A stretch of 64,000 nt of DNA from Hordeum vulgare subsp. vulgare (lineage: Eukaryota > Streptophyta > Magnoliopsida > Poales > Poaceae), in assembly GCF_904849725.1 (NCBI RefSeq), contig NC_058518.1, positions 218,500,741 to 218,564,740 of the forward strand. The letters are read 5' to 3'. Both the position numbers and the translations under genes were made by a program. The notes under the pieces are model-generated. The model saw only the letters and a program-made list of their open reading frames with translations. It searched no databases and had not been told where the DNA came from. Below are positions 1 to 11,376 of this stretch, one piece after another; the stretch's first letter is position 1; every line of letters starts with the position of its first letter.

Positions 1-1317
1 CGCTATATATAGGGGGAAGGGAGGGTGGCGCCCCCTTTAGGGTTTCCCACCCTAAAGGGGGAGGCAGCCCTAGATGGGAGAGGGGGTGGCGGCCAGGAGG
101 GGGAGAGGGGGGTGGCGCACCCCTGGTGGGCCTTAGGCCCACCAGACTTAGGGTTTCCCCCATTTCCTCTCTAGGCGCCTTGGGCTGGGTGCGGGGGCGC
201 CCCAGCCCACCCAGGGGCTGGTTCCCTCTCACACTTGGCCCATGTAGCCTCCTGGGGCTGGTGGCCCCTCCCGGTGGGCCTCCGGAACCCTTCCGGTGGT
301 CCCGACACTTTGCCGGTGGTGCCCGAAACATTTCCGGCGTCCAAACCCATCCATCCTATATATCAATCTTTACCACCGGACCATTCCGGAGCTCCTCGTG
401 ACGTACGAGATCTCATCCGGGACTCCGAACAACCTTCGGTAACCTCGTATATCAATTCCCTATGACCCTAGCGTCATCGAACCTTAAGTTTGTAGACCCT
501 ACGGGTTTGGGAGGCATGCAGACATGACCGAGACACTCTCCGGCCAATAACCATCAGTAGGATCTGGATACCCATGGTGGCTCCCACATGTTCCACGATG
601 ATCTCATCGGATGAACCACGATGTCAAGGATTCAATCAATCCCATATACAATTCCCTTTGCCTGTCAGTATAGAACTTGCCCGAGATTCGATCGTCGGTA
701 TACCCATACGTTGTTCAATCTCGTTACCGGTAAGTCTCTTTACTCGTTCCATATCACGTCATCCTGTGACTAACTCCTTAGTCACATTGAGCTCATGATG
801 ATGTTCTATCGAGTGGGCCCAGAGATACCTCTCCGTCACACGGAATGACAAATCCCGATCTCGATTTGTACCAACCCAACAGACACTTTTGGAGATACCC
901 GTGGTGCACCTTTATAGTCACCCAGTTATGTTGTGACGTTTGATACACCCAAAGCACTCCTACGGTATCCAGGAATTGCACAATATCACGATCGAAGGAA
1001 AAGACACTTGACATTAGAAAAGCTTTAGCATACGAACAACACGATCTAGTGCTATGCTTAGGATTGGGTCTTGTCCATCACATCATTCTCCCAATGATGT
1101 GATCCCGTTATCAATGACATCTAATGTCCATGATCATTTATTGATCAATGAGCTAGCCAACTAGAGGCTTGCTAGGGACACATTGTGATCTATTTATTCA
1201 CACATGTATTACTGTTTCCTGTTAATACAATTATAGCATGAACAATAGACGATTATCATGAACAAGGAAATATGATAATAACCATTTTATTATTGCCTCT
1301 AGGGCATATTTCCAATA
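1..1317 (-). repeat. Angela/BARE/WIS-type Copia LTR, truncated by window edge
   Basis: Read on the minus strand, this LTR begins near 1317 with the Triticeae Copia signature GGAAATATGCCCTAGAGG (plus-strand complement around 1294-1314) and runs leftward out of the window. It aligns along most of its length with the Angela LTRs at 24509-26261 and 49126-49799, sharing the blocks around 1040-1110 and 790-870. The outer terminus reads TA instead of TG. The DNA immediately right of it is interrupted Maximus-type pol, so this is the outer end of an element or a solo LTR inserted into Maximus. Which one cannot be told, because the other end lies outside the window. The probable TSD starts at 1318 (GCTCA). 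Confidence 0.85.
4..11 (-). promoter_or_regulatory. TATA box of left Angela LTR
   Basis: TATATATA lies in the GC-rich LTR segment, in the same relative position as in the other Angela LTRs of this window (24945-24955 and 32062-32070). Transcription would run leftward out of the window. Confidence 0.6.
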
Positions 1318-2475
1318 GCTCAGTCCCCATGTTTTGAGGACCCAAAGAATCCAGACAAAGTCTTCAGACTCAAAAAGACGCTCTATGGGCTCAAGCAAGC
1401 CACTCGGGCGTGGTACGACACATTGAAGGAATTCCTCATGAAGAACGGCTTCAAACCTGGTTCACTGGATCCAACTCTTTTCACAAAAACCTATGATAAC
1501 GATCTATTTGTGTGCCAAATATATGTCGATGACATCATATTTGGTTGTACTGACAAATGTTAGAGTGATGAATTTGCTTACACGATGAGTGAAGAATATC
1601 AGATGTCTATGATGGGGGAGCTGAAATTCTTCTTAGGTCTTCAAATTCATCAGCAACGCAATCGGATCTTCATATCACAGGAGAAATACCTCAAGGATAT
1701 TCTGAGGAAATTCGACATGCATGAATGCAAAGGCGCAAAGACTCCCATGCCAACCAACGGCCACCTCTGCATTGACGAAAATGGTAAAGAATTCGATCAG
1801 CGGGTATATCGATCCATGATTGGCTCTTTACTGTATTTGTGTGCATCTAGGCCAGATATAATGCATAGTGTTTGCATGTGTGCATGTTTTCAAGCAAAAC
1901 CAAAGGAATCACACCGTAAGGCTGTGAAGCATATTCTTTGATACTTAGCTCACACACCAACACTAGGATTATGGTACCCCAAGGGCTCAAATCTTCATCT
2001 TGTGGGACATTCTGATTCTGACTATGCTGGTGACCGTGTGGATCGCAAGTCTACTTCTGGCACATGTCATTTGCTTGAAAGATCTTTAGTCTGCTGGTCC
2101 TCAAAGAAGCAGAACTGTGTTTCTCTCTTCACTTCCGAAGCTGAATACATTGCTGCTGGTTCATGATGTGCTCAATTGCTATGGATGAAGCAAACCCTCA
2201 AGGACTACGGCATCAACATGAGGAATGTGCCTCTCTACTGCGACAATGAGAGTGCAGTCAAGATTGCATACAACCCAGTACAGCACTCGAAGACTAAGCA
2301 CATCCAGATTCGTCAACATTTCCTTCGGGACCATAACCTCAAGGGCAATATCCTCATCGACCATGTGAAGAGTGACGATCAACTAGCAGATATCTTCACT
2401 AAGCCCTTGGATGAGAAAAGGTTTTGCAAGTTGCGGTGTGAGCTAAATATCTTAGAATCTTCAAATGTTTTGTAA
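1318..2475 (+). pseudogene. Copia pol fragment: reverse transcriptase C-terminus and RNase H
   Basis: One frame runs from 1318 to the TAA at 2473-2475. It contains the RT motif LYGLKQA (about 1381), the catalytic YVDD box (codons 1522-1533, intact) and the Copia RNase H signature (TSEAEYIAA near 2130, CDNESA near 2240, a Copia-type KHI motif near 2300). In the family this part of the polyprotein copies element RNA into DNA and degrades the RNA strand inside virus-like particles. The frame is broken by TAG at 1561, TGA at 1939 and TGA at 2164. The upstream RT, integrase, protease and gag were lost or displaced by the Angela insertion. It cannot encode a functional enzyme. Confidence 0.88.
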
Positions 2476-3240
2476 AAACATGCACACATCCTAACACTTA
2501 TGCAAAATTGATAACTTAGATGTGCAACACACGAAGAATCGATTTTCTTCAATCAATAAAGAATATCACTCTTAGTGTGAGGAAATTAATGAAGAAACTG
2601 ATTCTGAGGGCCCTATGACAATTGTACGCGGCGCCTGAAATCATCATTCTTATACGGTGGGTCACGCCACCACCCAACCTTGAAATTCCTCAAGTTGAAT
2701 TTCTTAAAAGTTGTGTTTCCTCAAAGTTGATTTTCTTCGAAGTTGTTTTTTTTCAAGGTTGATTTTCTTAAAAGCTAAAATTCATCATCCTGATGCTTTG
2801 TCACAAAATCCTCAAGTAAGTCAAAATCTTCAAAACACTTGATGATTTACATTTGCCTAGTCATATATATATGGACTGTGATTTCAAAGTCCTCAATAGC
2901 TTTCACTTAGAGCTATTTCTTCAACTTGATATTTCATATAAGTGAATGTGAGCGGACCCTTCTTCCCCTCTATGCTATACTCACCCAGTCTATTCAATTC
3001 TTCATATGCGTTCTACTTGAAACTTTGTTCAAAATCCTCACGACGTCCGTGCCAGCTGATGATTTTGTAACAAAATCCTCAAATCCTCAAAAATGATTTT
3101 TATATTGTTACACAGTAACTGAACCCCGCTTCCCATGATCAGATAAGCACGATCTCCGCCACTTTAAATGGTTGCTACACATGTCCTGCGGAGACGAAAG
3201 AGCAGGGGTAGTTCGGTCTAAAAGAATCGGCCGGACAGTT
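2476..3240 (+). other. Non-coding spacer of Maximus element with degenerate tandem repeats
   Basis: No credible ORF. From about 2685 to 2780 the sequence is a run of imperfect units of roughly 20 bp built on CTCAAAGTTGATTTTCTT. CCTCAA/TTCCTC words recur through the rest of this element, in spacer, accessory ORF and LTR. The segment separates pol from the internal promoter of the accessory ORF. Confidence 0.6.
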
Positions 3241-3250
3241 TTCGCGTGAG

Positions 3251-3260
3251 CTATAAATAT
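3251..3260 (+). promoter_or_regulatory. Candidate internal TATA box for accessory ORF
   Basis: CTATAAATAT is followed by about 270 bp of C-rich, leader-like sequence (3265-3520) and lies about 610 bp before the accessory ORF start. It resembles the LTR's own TATA context (CTATAAATAG at 8564-8573). This suggests the accessory ORF can be transcribed independently of the 5' LTR. This is inference; no transcript was seen. Confidence 0.45.
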
Positions 3261-3526
3261 GTCTTTACCCCTCCGGTCAAAACTCGTCGTTCCCTCTCGA
3301 CCTCCTCTCCGCTACAGCTAAGACCTAGTGCCACCGCTAGAAGTTTCGTCGCTGGCGAGGGAAAATTTACTGCCTTGACCTCTCCGTCGCCGAAATCACG
3401 CCGGAACCGGACCGTCTTTGTCCGCCGCTGCCGTAGCCGTCTTCTGTCGCCAAGTTAGGGCGCAGTGGACTCGCACCGAAGAGCATCTACTGCTACTTCT
3501 TTTGTTCTTCGTGTGTGCTATATAGG

Positions 3527-3863
3527 GTAAATAAAACCCTATTTTTATAGTCCCTTTCAATCTACTATTTGACCTTAGATTCGTGGAATCTGTTTTTCCT
3601 TAGTGTCTATCAATCTCTATTCCTCAAACACTGCTTATTCCTAAAACTGTTGATGAATTTCACTAAGCAACTAAAAGTCTTCACGAGATTCCTCAATTGT
3701 GCAAATTTTCGAATCTGTACAACTCTGGAACCCAAGATTAGAGTGCTTAGACAAATTCCTCAACCCACTGGTCAAATTCCTCAACTTTAAAATTTTCAAT
3801 TTCTTCAAATCTGAGAACGCATATGACCTCTCCAAATTCCTCGCAACTATACTATGTTCACAG
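3527..3863 (+). other. Possible intron upstream of the accessory ORF
   Basis: The donor-like AGG|GTAAAT at 3527 and the acceptor-like TTCACAG| ending at 3863 bracket a T-rich segment of 337 bp. The acceptor is followed after 7 nt by ATG (3871), which opens the accessory ORF frame. The segment lacks long ORFs of its own. A spliced leader would join the C-rich 5' region to the ORF. RNA data would be needed to confirm this. Confidence 0.35.
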
Positions 3864-3870
3864 GTACAGA

Positions 3871-6800
3871 ATGTCAGCTGATGAATCTCTAGGTTCTCAT
3901 CAACTTAACTCATTTGCATCATTTCTTGAAGAAAACCTGCCAGTGTCATCAGAATCCTCAAGAGTTCAATTTCCTCAGCAAAAGCCCCAGCTGAAGAAAA
4001 TGGAAGATGACAGGAAGCAAAAGGGTGACAAGAAGATCGAACAAAACACTGCCATTGATATCCCTGAGGTTATATACTGGGAATAATGCACACCAGATGA
4101 GCAAGAAACAATGCCCAAGAGGAAAATAAGGCTCCAAAAGATAGAATGCTAGTCGGCTAAGGAGTGGAAGGAATATCGATTCGTCACTCCAAAGTACGCG
4201 TAGAAATTCGCTCTTAAGCCACCAGGCAAAAGGCCAACTCTCGAGGATCATCAAAATGCCCATCCCTCAAGCCTCAAGACGATTGATGATTATCCTGAGG
4301 AAAAGACCAAACACTTGTCAAAGCTTCAGAAGCAAGCAGAAGCCGTTGTGAGGAAATTTAATGAAGAATCTGCTGCTGCTGCTGCCACGGCCACCTCCTC
4401 AGCTGCTGAAACTTCTGGCACGACCATTCCTCAAATAAAGCATGTGCCACAGAAATCAAAGGCTTCAAAGCCTCAGGAGAAATTGCTGAAGAAGGTTGCG
4501 CCTGCATCTGCTCCAAAACCCTCAGCAACAACACAGGCTTCAAAGTCTGAACACAATCCTATCGTGAAGCAAATGCCTACTATATCCAGCTCCTCTGTTC
4601 CTTCTGCAAGGAGCTCGGAGACAAAGTCTTCACCAACACCAATGAAGACTAAGATGACTGCTGGAAGAGGAACCAGACCCAGCCCAAGCAAAGTCATCAA
4701 AGTCCCTTCTGCATCAGAAGGAAGTGATGAATATGATGATCAGACACTAAAAGCAATCATTAGGAACAAGCAGGAGCGGGTCACTCAAGCTTCAGGCAGC
4801 GCCATTCCTCTGGCCATGGACCCAAAGGTCCTGTTGGACTACATAAATGTTTGGTATGATGACCCCAACATACCCACTGATGACTTGAAGCTTCCCTCAG
4901 GCATCAGCCATATGGTGGCCACATTCATCAACGAGGCCAAGTGGAAGGAGACGCAAGCCAAACAAGCAAAGGCTGCAAAGCTAAACAAGGAGAAATTCCT
5001 CACACAAAATCTCCTCAGCCTTACGCCTTATGCTCTTGTGTCAACCCAGGCAGAACTGAAGACTTTGACACACAAGTATACCAAGCTATCTGATCGTTAA
5101 AGTCTCAAGAACAATTTCATCAAGTTTGCAACCAGCGCAGTTGATGATTACAACAAAAAGGTTGCTCCTCCAGTGAAACCACAACAACCAGAGATAGAGG
5201 AAGAACAAACCACCCCTGCCGAGGAAATGCCTCAAGAAAGTTGCGCTGATGCACCGGCTATTGGGGAAATAGCTAAGGAAATTCCAGCTCATGCATCTAA
5301 GCCAATTGATGAATCTGCTCAAGTTGAAGAAAATGCTTCAGTTGAGAAAACTGCCAGGACGGATACGGCTCCCCCTCCTGAAGAGAAAATACCTTCACCA
5401 AAATCCTCAAAGGTGAAGAAAATGACTCTGTCTGCATCAGACGTGAAGAAAACGAGGGCTGGAGAAAAAGAATCTAAGAAAAGAAAGCTTCTTCAACACC
5501 AGAATCAACAAAGGCCAAGCGCCTCAAATCTCTTGATGAAAATGCTCCTTTGGATGTTGTGCCTCTCAAGATTGCTCCATCTTATGCCATGATTATCTTC
5601 GAGAGCGAATATAAGGAGGATATGACTGATGGGGAAATGAGTACTGCTAAATCTGAGGAACACACTGATGAGGAAATTCAAATTGATGACAGTCCTGAGA
5701 CATTCATTCCTCCTGAACAACATGCTCAAGGATCAGCTGCAACAACTGAAGAATTTGGCTCCTCCTCCAAGCAAATTCCTCAAGCTGAGGAAAACCAAGG
5801 AGAAGGTCCTCAGCCCGAAGAAAATCCAAATCCTGAGCAAAACCCTACACTTCAGGCTGAAGAAAATCCTCACCCGGAGCAAAATCTTCAACCTGAGGCA
5901 CAGGCTGATGAAATTTCTCATCTTGAGGAACATGCTGAAGAAAATTCCCCTGCGCCAAATATAGAAACTGCTATTGTGGTTGTCAATCCGGAGACTGCCA
6001 TGATCATCTCTCCTCAAGGGAAGCAGCAAAATCATCAGCCTATGCAGCATCATCCCTTCTCCAAGAGGCCAAAGTTTCAGAAGGAAGCGTTCTATGAAGT
6101 ACGCATGTATTTCATCACAGAAAATCCTTATGAAAAGCCTCACGTCAGGCAAATGAAGTTTTGGACAAGGACTCAACTCAACTATTATGCATCTGTTCTC
6201 TGTGGAAGAAACAAAATATATCAGCACATGCATATTCCTCATGTTGAGCTTGAAGAAATTCCTTGCTTCGCCCCAGTCCTCAACATTCTTCATGAAGCAG
6301 GACTGCTGCCACTTTGCACTGATATCTGCGATTGGAACAATGACATCATTCTTCAATTCTATGCAACTTTGGACATCTCTGGAAATCCAAGAGATATCAA
6401 CACTTGGGTGCTGGATTGGATGACGCAGCACACACACTTCAAGGCCCGTGCAAATGAGCTGCTACGAGTACTTCCTGTGTCAATTCCTTCAGAACATGCC
6501 GTGAAGATGTATGATGAACGGGAGCTGCCAAATAAGCTGATGGAAGTCCTCATGAAGCCTTTGGCAAAGGATCAACCACCAAGAACGACTTTCCTAGTCC
6601 AAGATCAGAAGTATGAAGTCGTGACTGTCTACAGGATTCTGTGCATTGTTCTTGCGCCAATCAAGGGCCCTGATGATGAAGAAGACATTGTAGGCATCAT
6701 GAAGAATATACTCTTCAACATCATCCATGGCATTCCCATAAACCTTCACGATTTCTTCTTGAGGACTCTGGCTGACAATGCTATGTCACCTTTTGACCTG

Positions 6801-7466
6801 AAGATTTACGCTCCATGGATCATGAGATTCATCAGACGCAGGTCAGGCATCAACTATCATGCTGATTTCAATAATCACCTTGGATATATGCCTCCAATCA
6901 GAGTCAACAAGAAGACTTTCGAGCGAGTTGAAGGAAAAGGCAAGTCTGTGATCGATGAAGGAAGTCGGCCCCTTGATGGCCAGTTTCGTGAAGCAGATGC
7001 ATATTCTTCATGGGATGATACTAAAACACAGCCGCCCAACCCAGTTGCCCCACGGGTGATGAATAATAGAGAGTTACTCCTCGGTCTTCATTAGAAGGTC
7101 GATCGCAATCACAAGTGGGTCAAACGCCAATTCGGCGACATTGTGAAAACCCTTAATGAGACTCAGAATGCACTGAAGATTAATCATCACTATCTTCATG
7201 AGGTTTTTAATCGCACCTGGGCCACACTGGCTCATTTGAAGACTCCAGCAGAACTTGAAGAATTGGAGTTTACACAGGACTTTGATTGGTCATGGCCACC
7301 AAAGAAGAAATTCAAGCCAATTCCAGTTCCAGACCTTGAGGATAGTTCCTTTTCTTCATTCCCCACTGCAGAACCTGATGAAGAGCAAGAAGACACTACC
7401 ACTGGTCCAAGGAGGAAGCCTGCTCCCAAGAATCCTCACACGTCTTCCTCAACTGCAAAGAAGTGA
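3871..7466 (+). pseudogene. Maximus-type accessory ORF (env-position ORF), broken
   Basis: A single ancestral ORF of about 1,200 codons downstream of RNase H. Frame 1 runs 3871-~5488 with stops at 4084 (TAA), 4150 (TAG), 4201 (TAG) and 5098 (TAA). A one-base loss near 5488 moves the frame, which then continues to TGA at 7466 with one stop (TAG at 7092). Parts in order: a charged N-terminal region; an Ala/Ser/Lys/Pro-rich low-complexity region (about 4370-4700); an acidic segment with imperfect EENPxPEQN-type repeats (about 5770-5950); a globular-looking domain (about 6070-6990) containing an LQFYATLDI motif reminiscent of Athila ORF1-type plant retroelement proteins; and an acidic, Ser/Thr-rich tail. 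There is no clear signal peptide or membrane helix, so an envelope role is not supported. Function unknown. Confidence 0.7.
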
Positions 7467-7992
7467 AAGTCTTCAAGGGGCGTTAGTCCTCAGATTTGTC
7501 CCTTTTTTCACTTGATGACAAAGGGGAAGAAATCTGAGAGTTAGTCTTCATGCGGGATATATTTTGGGGCTTATGAACTTTATTAAGTTACAAACTCTTG
7601 GTTCTTCTGAAGTGTTTTATGTAATGAGTTGTAACTTAAGCCCGATGGTACTCTGACGCTTTTGAACTTTTTCTTCGCATGCTTATTCCTCAAAATATTA
7701 ATGCACGCATGTTGGAATTCGTTAGATACCATTTCTCATCAGGCATTCTCAAATTCTTCATATTATATGTTATATGTATGCATGATTTACAAGACTCACG
7801 GGGAGATCTCCATGATATAAATCATCAATGTGCATTCGCCGTGAAAAGCAAAATCCTCAAGATATGCACATCTTCAGGGGGAGTCTCTGTGTATCTTGAT
7901 TTCAAATTCCTCAAATGAGTATTTACACTTCATATTTTTATCCCCGTTGAAGACTTAACCTAATTTTCATCAACCACCATAAAGGGGGAGAT
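7467..7992 (+). other. 3' untranslated region and polypurine tract of Maximus element
   Basis: No coding potential. The segment ends in the polypurine tract AAAGGGGGAG (7981-7990), which would prime plus-strand synthesis, two bases before the 3' LTR start TGTAAGTG. Confidence 0.7.
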
Positions 7993-9394
7993 TGTAAGTG
8001 CATCTAGTGCCCCTTAGTGATTTTGGTGGTTTGAAGACTTATAGGTTAAGTATCTAATGTGTTCATGAGTGTACACAGGATCTATAAGTTGCTGAGGAGT
8101 TTGAAATATTCGATGAATATCGACCCCTAAAAATGTATATCTTCGGCTGGAGAAATTGGTCTCAAGCTGATGAATTGAATCGCGAAGAAATTGTGATGAA
8201 ATTGATATTCCTCATGAAGATATTGAAGATGAGGAATTCGGTGTGTCGTGAAGAAAATCAATCTGAAGACTTTGAAGGATGAAGATTTATTCTTTCTATT
8301 TTATTTTCTTCACTCTTGAGTCATAGGAACGTCGTACTGTTAAAGGGGGTCGAGGTAACACTTCGGAATGAATTTCCTCATGATGCTCAACCCAAGCCTA
8401 ATCCTACAAAAAGCGTCAAGTGAGGAATGTGAGAGACATGAGGACTCTCACAGTTGAGGGTCCCGACCATTGCTGCAATTCGCGCCACATCACCGATCTT
8501 ATCCACACCAACGGTCATATTATTTAAGGGCATTAATGTAAAATCATGTTGGGATGCTCCCAAGCTATAAATAGCGGCCCCCACATCCATTAGCTGGTTG
8601 GATGCTCCGTTAGAAACTGACACATGTCATAAGAGCAACCCAAATTCCTCAGAGTCTTCGAAAGTAAATCATCAGTGAGGAAATACCCCAAACACCAAAC
8701 CACAAACCAAAAACCAAGTGATTGAGCATCACTGAAGAAGTTGTTCCTATGTGGGAGTGAAGCCTTTTACCTTTGAGGACTGTGCAGCCTCCAGACGGTT
8801 AGGCGTCATGGTCTAGAGCAATCCAGCAGTCAACTGTGGATCGCCGGGTGACCAAGTTTGTGAGGGTTTGGAAGTCTGCCCTGAAGACTTACCACGAGTG
8901 TTGGGCGAGGACTGTGTGTTCTTAGCTCAAGGAGAATACGGTAGGGACTGTGTGTCCCGGGACTGGGTGTCTTTTGGTTTCAATACCAAGCCGCTCCAAA
9001 CCAGATGTACAACTGTTATAGAAGTTGGAACTGGGTCATCAACCATTGTCTTCACTATGAAACGGGTTTTATTTCTTCAACTCTTTCAATTCCTCATATT
9101 ATATGTTGAAGATTTTCATTGTCACTGTTTGAAGAATTTGTTGAAGACTTTCTCTGAAATTCCTCAACCCCAAATTCTCACGCGAGTTAATCCTCACTTG
9201 ATTTTTGTGTGCCTACATACTGTGCAAACTGTTTTTCATATCCTTCACCTTGAAAAATTGTTGTAGTGATACTTTGCACCCCTTATCCTTTGTTGTTTCC
9301 GCTGCAAGTTAGTCATCAGTGAGGAATTTCCCCAGTGATGAAATTCTAAAAATCTCCTATTCACCCCCCCTCTAGTCGATATAACGAACTTTCA
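7993..9394 (+). repeat. 3' LTR of Maximus-type element
   Basis: A 1,402-bp LTR starting TGTAAGTGCATCTAGTG and ending GATATAACGAACTTTCA. It contains a good TATA box, CTATAAATAG at 8564-8573. The C-rich, splice-acceptor-like end (CACCCCCCCTCTAGTCG) is typical of this LTR family. The following bases CATGT (9395-9399) belong to the target, the LTR of Gypsy element H. Confidence 0.82.
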
Positions 9395-11376
9395 CATGTG
9401 TATAGGATCATAAACTACTTCTATAAGATATTGTTTCAACAAAAAGGCATTTAATTATTTAAGCTCTCAAAAACCCGTGAGTTGAGATTTGTACTATAAG
9501 TCCTCAATTTAGGAGGGATGTTTTACCCCAAAGATTTTATTTGGCTCCTATTATCAAAAAGACTTCCCAAAACCAGAAAGTAATTATTTCAAAAGTTATT
9601 TTCCTTTTTTATTTAAATACCTTTTTCTTAGGACATAAATGATCTTTTGTTGATGATTGTTTTTCATCCTCCAAAAATATTTCAAAATTTTTAGGGAAAT
9701 TGAGTGGACATATATTTTCCATATGTAAGAGTTTCAACACATGGTCATGTTCAAAATATTGGAAAAAAAACCGGCAGAACCCTTTGTGCCTATTTCAAGC
9801 TTTTGAAATATTTCCACAGTAAATATTCTCATAAATTCTAGGAAAAATCCAAAAAGTCACCCATGATATATGTGGTGATCTTGCAAAGTTTCATCTCAAT
9901 CCAAGTTGATTTGGTTCACCTAAATACCCCAAAACCCTCTTTGTCCAGAACCAAAGTTGAGCAACTTTAAAATACCAAGTTTATTCAATTGATCCCAAAA
10001 TTTACAAAGGTGATCTAGACTCCAAATAAGGATGCTACACCAAGTTGTTCATTTGTGGGAGTTGATTTGATTGCCTAGGTTTACAGGAAACTGATTCTGT
10101 CCATTTTTAGGGATTTTCATGTGTACATTGCCAACTTTGCTCAAATGAGCTCAAACTTGGTGGTCCCTACTTATTTTATGCACAATTCCATCCTATTAAG
10201 TTTCACTGTGATTGGGCAAAGGGACCTTGCCTAAAACATTATCAAACACCTTCTGGAAAGATCCCAAAATCACTCCTAGGGCATCCAAAGCTTTTCTCCT
10301 TCACTCCAACTTTTTACCATAACTTCCCTCAGGCCCAAGCTATCTCCATCGGAAACCCCAATGTCTACCTCCATGACTACATGGGTGAAAACCCACCAGC
10401 AGCCCCAAGGACAACATCTTCCTTCCTCTCTCTCAGCCTCCCCTATCTTTTGGCTAGAATCGAGGACATCAAGACACTCTCCTAGTAGTTTACTCCCCAT
10501 GTAGCTTTAGGACAAAAGTGGACATGCCAGAGCGCGTCAGTGGATCAATCATGTCGGCCAAAGTCACGCTCTCGAGCGTGCCGTAGAGCATTCGAGAGTT
10601 GACCTCACCTGCACGGCCACCTCGTACTTCCCCCGGGCGCCAGGACGAACGCCCCGACGTTCACAAGATGCCAGGGCAACGACCCTCTCATTCCTGCCCC
10701 TCCTACTACCGCCTCGCACATGTGCACACTATCGACCGAGTCCCCCAACTGGTGAGCTCACACGCGAGGCGCTACGGACCCCTCCTCTTTGTCCTCTCCC
10801 CCAAGCGTGTCCCCACAGTCTCACTGACCTCGCTTGCACCTCTGGCTTTTGCCGCTGCAGCGTCAGTGCTCGACCCCGAGCTCCCCCGCATGCTTATAAA
10901 GGGTCCTCCCTGAGTCCCTCTCTGCCCTCCGGACCCTCTCATCCACGCTCAATCGAGCCACAGAAGCACGCTCTCCTCCCATTGAACCCCCCGTGCTCAG
11001 AATCTAGCTCGACGCCGCCGCATCGGGGCTCCGTCGATCTCAGAGTACATTCCCACTCCGAATCTCCTTTCTTCCACTTTAGAACTGTAGCATGTTCCTC
11101 ATGCCTCTCCTCCTATCCTCTGTCCTTTTTCTGCAGGAATCACCGTCGGCAACCAGCCTCCCTAAGAGCCTCCACCACGGGATCTGAGCAACGGCGACTC
11201 CCTGCACCTCAGCTCCTCCCACCACCACCAACCAAATGTCGGCACTACGCTAGTCTCATTCCCGTCATCACCAAGCCCAGTCGTACCCCATCTAGTAGCT
11301 AGTGAGCTCCCCCTCGCCTCGGTCGAGAGGTATAAGACGATCGTGGGGTGGGACCCGCACGTCAGTCTCTCCCCAC
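9395..11376 (+). repeat. 5' LTR of Gypsy element H, U3/R part
   Basis: AT-rich from 9395 to 10500, then GC-rich from about 10600. No homologous 3' LTR copy of this part exists in the window because that copy is deleted. Assignment rests on position: the segment continues at 18316 after removal of the WHAM-type element and one TSD copy, and leads without a break to the verified LTR end at 20383. Its true left end lies beyond the Maximus insertion. Confidence 0.55.
10893..10901 (+). promoter_or_regulatory. TATA box of Gypsy H LTR
   Basis: CTTATAAAG at the AT-rich to GC-rich transition is followed by a C-rich leader. This is the usual arrangement for the LTR transcription start (U3/R border). 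Confidence 0.5.

Larger units (their letters stand above)
1318..9394 (+). mobile_element. Maximus/SIRE-type Copia retrotransposon, 5' part missing
   Basis: A plus-strand Copia element cut at its 5' side by the Angela LTR. What remains, in order: the end of reverse transcriptase plus RNase H (1318-2475), a non-coding spacer, an internal promoter-like region, a long accessory ORF (about 3871-7466), a polypurine tract (7981-7990) and a complete 3' LTR (7993-9394). An extra long ORF between RNase H and the 3' LTR is the hallmark of the SIRE/Maximus lineage. The name Maximus is from recall of the LTR start TGTAAGTGCATCTAGTGCCC. The element lies inside the LTR of Gypsy element H; CATGT at 9395 would be one TSD copy, the other being outside the window. 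Confidence 0.75.

Noticed and set aside
126..465. Proline/glycine-rich ORFs at the left edge and similar ones at 24771-25412 and 32194-32491
   Set aside because: They recur at the same place in all Angela LTR copies and lie in the untranslated LTR leader/U3, partly on the wrong strand.
10599..11302. A small host gene suggested by ORFs of about 100 codons at 10599 and 10982
   Set aside because: The region is the GC-rich R segment of the H LTR after its TATA box. The ORFs are unrelated in frame and have no domain.
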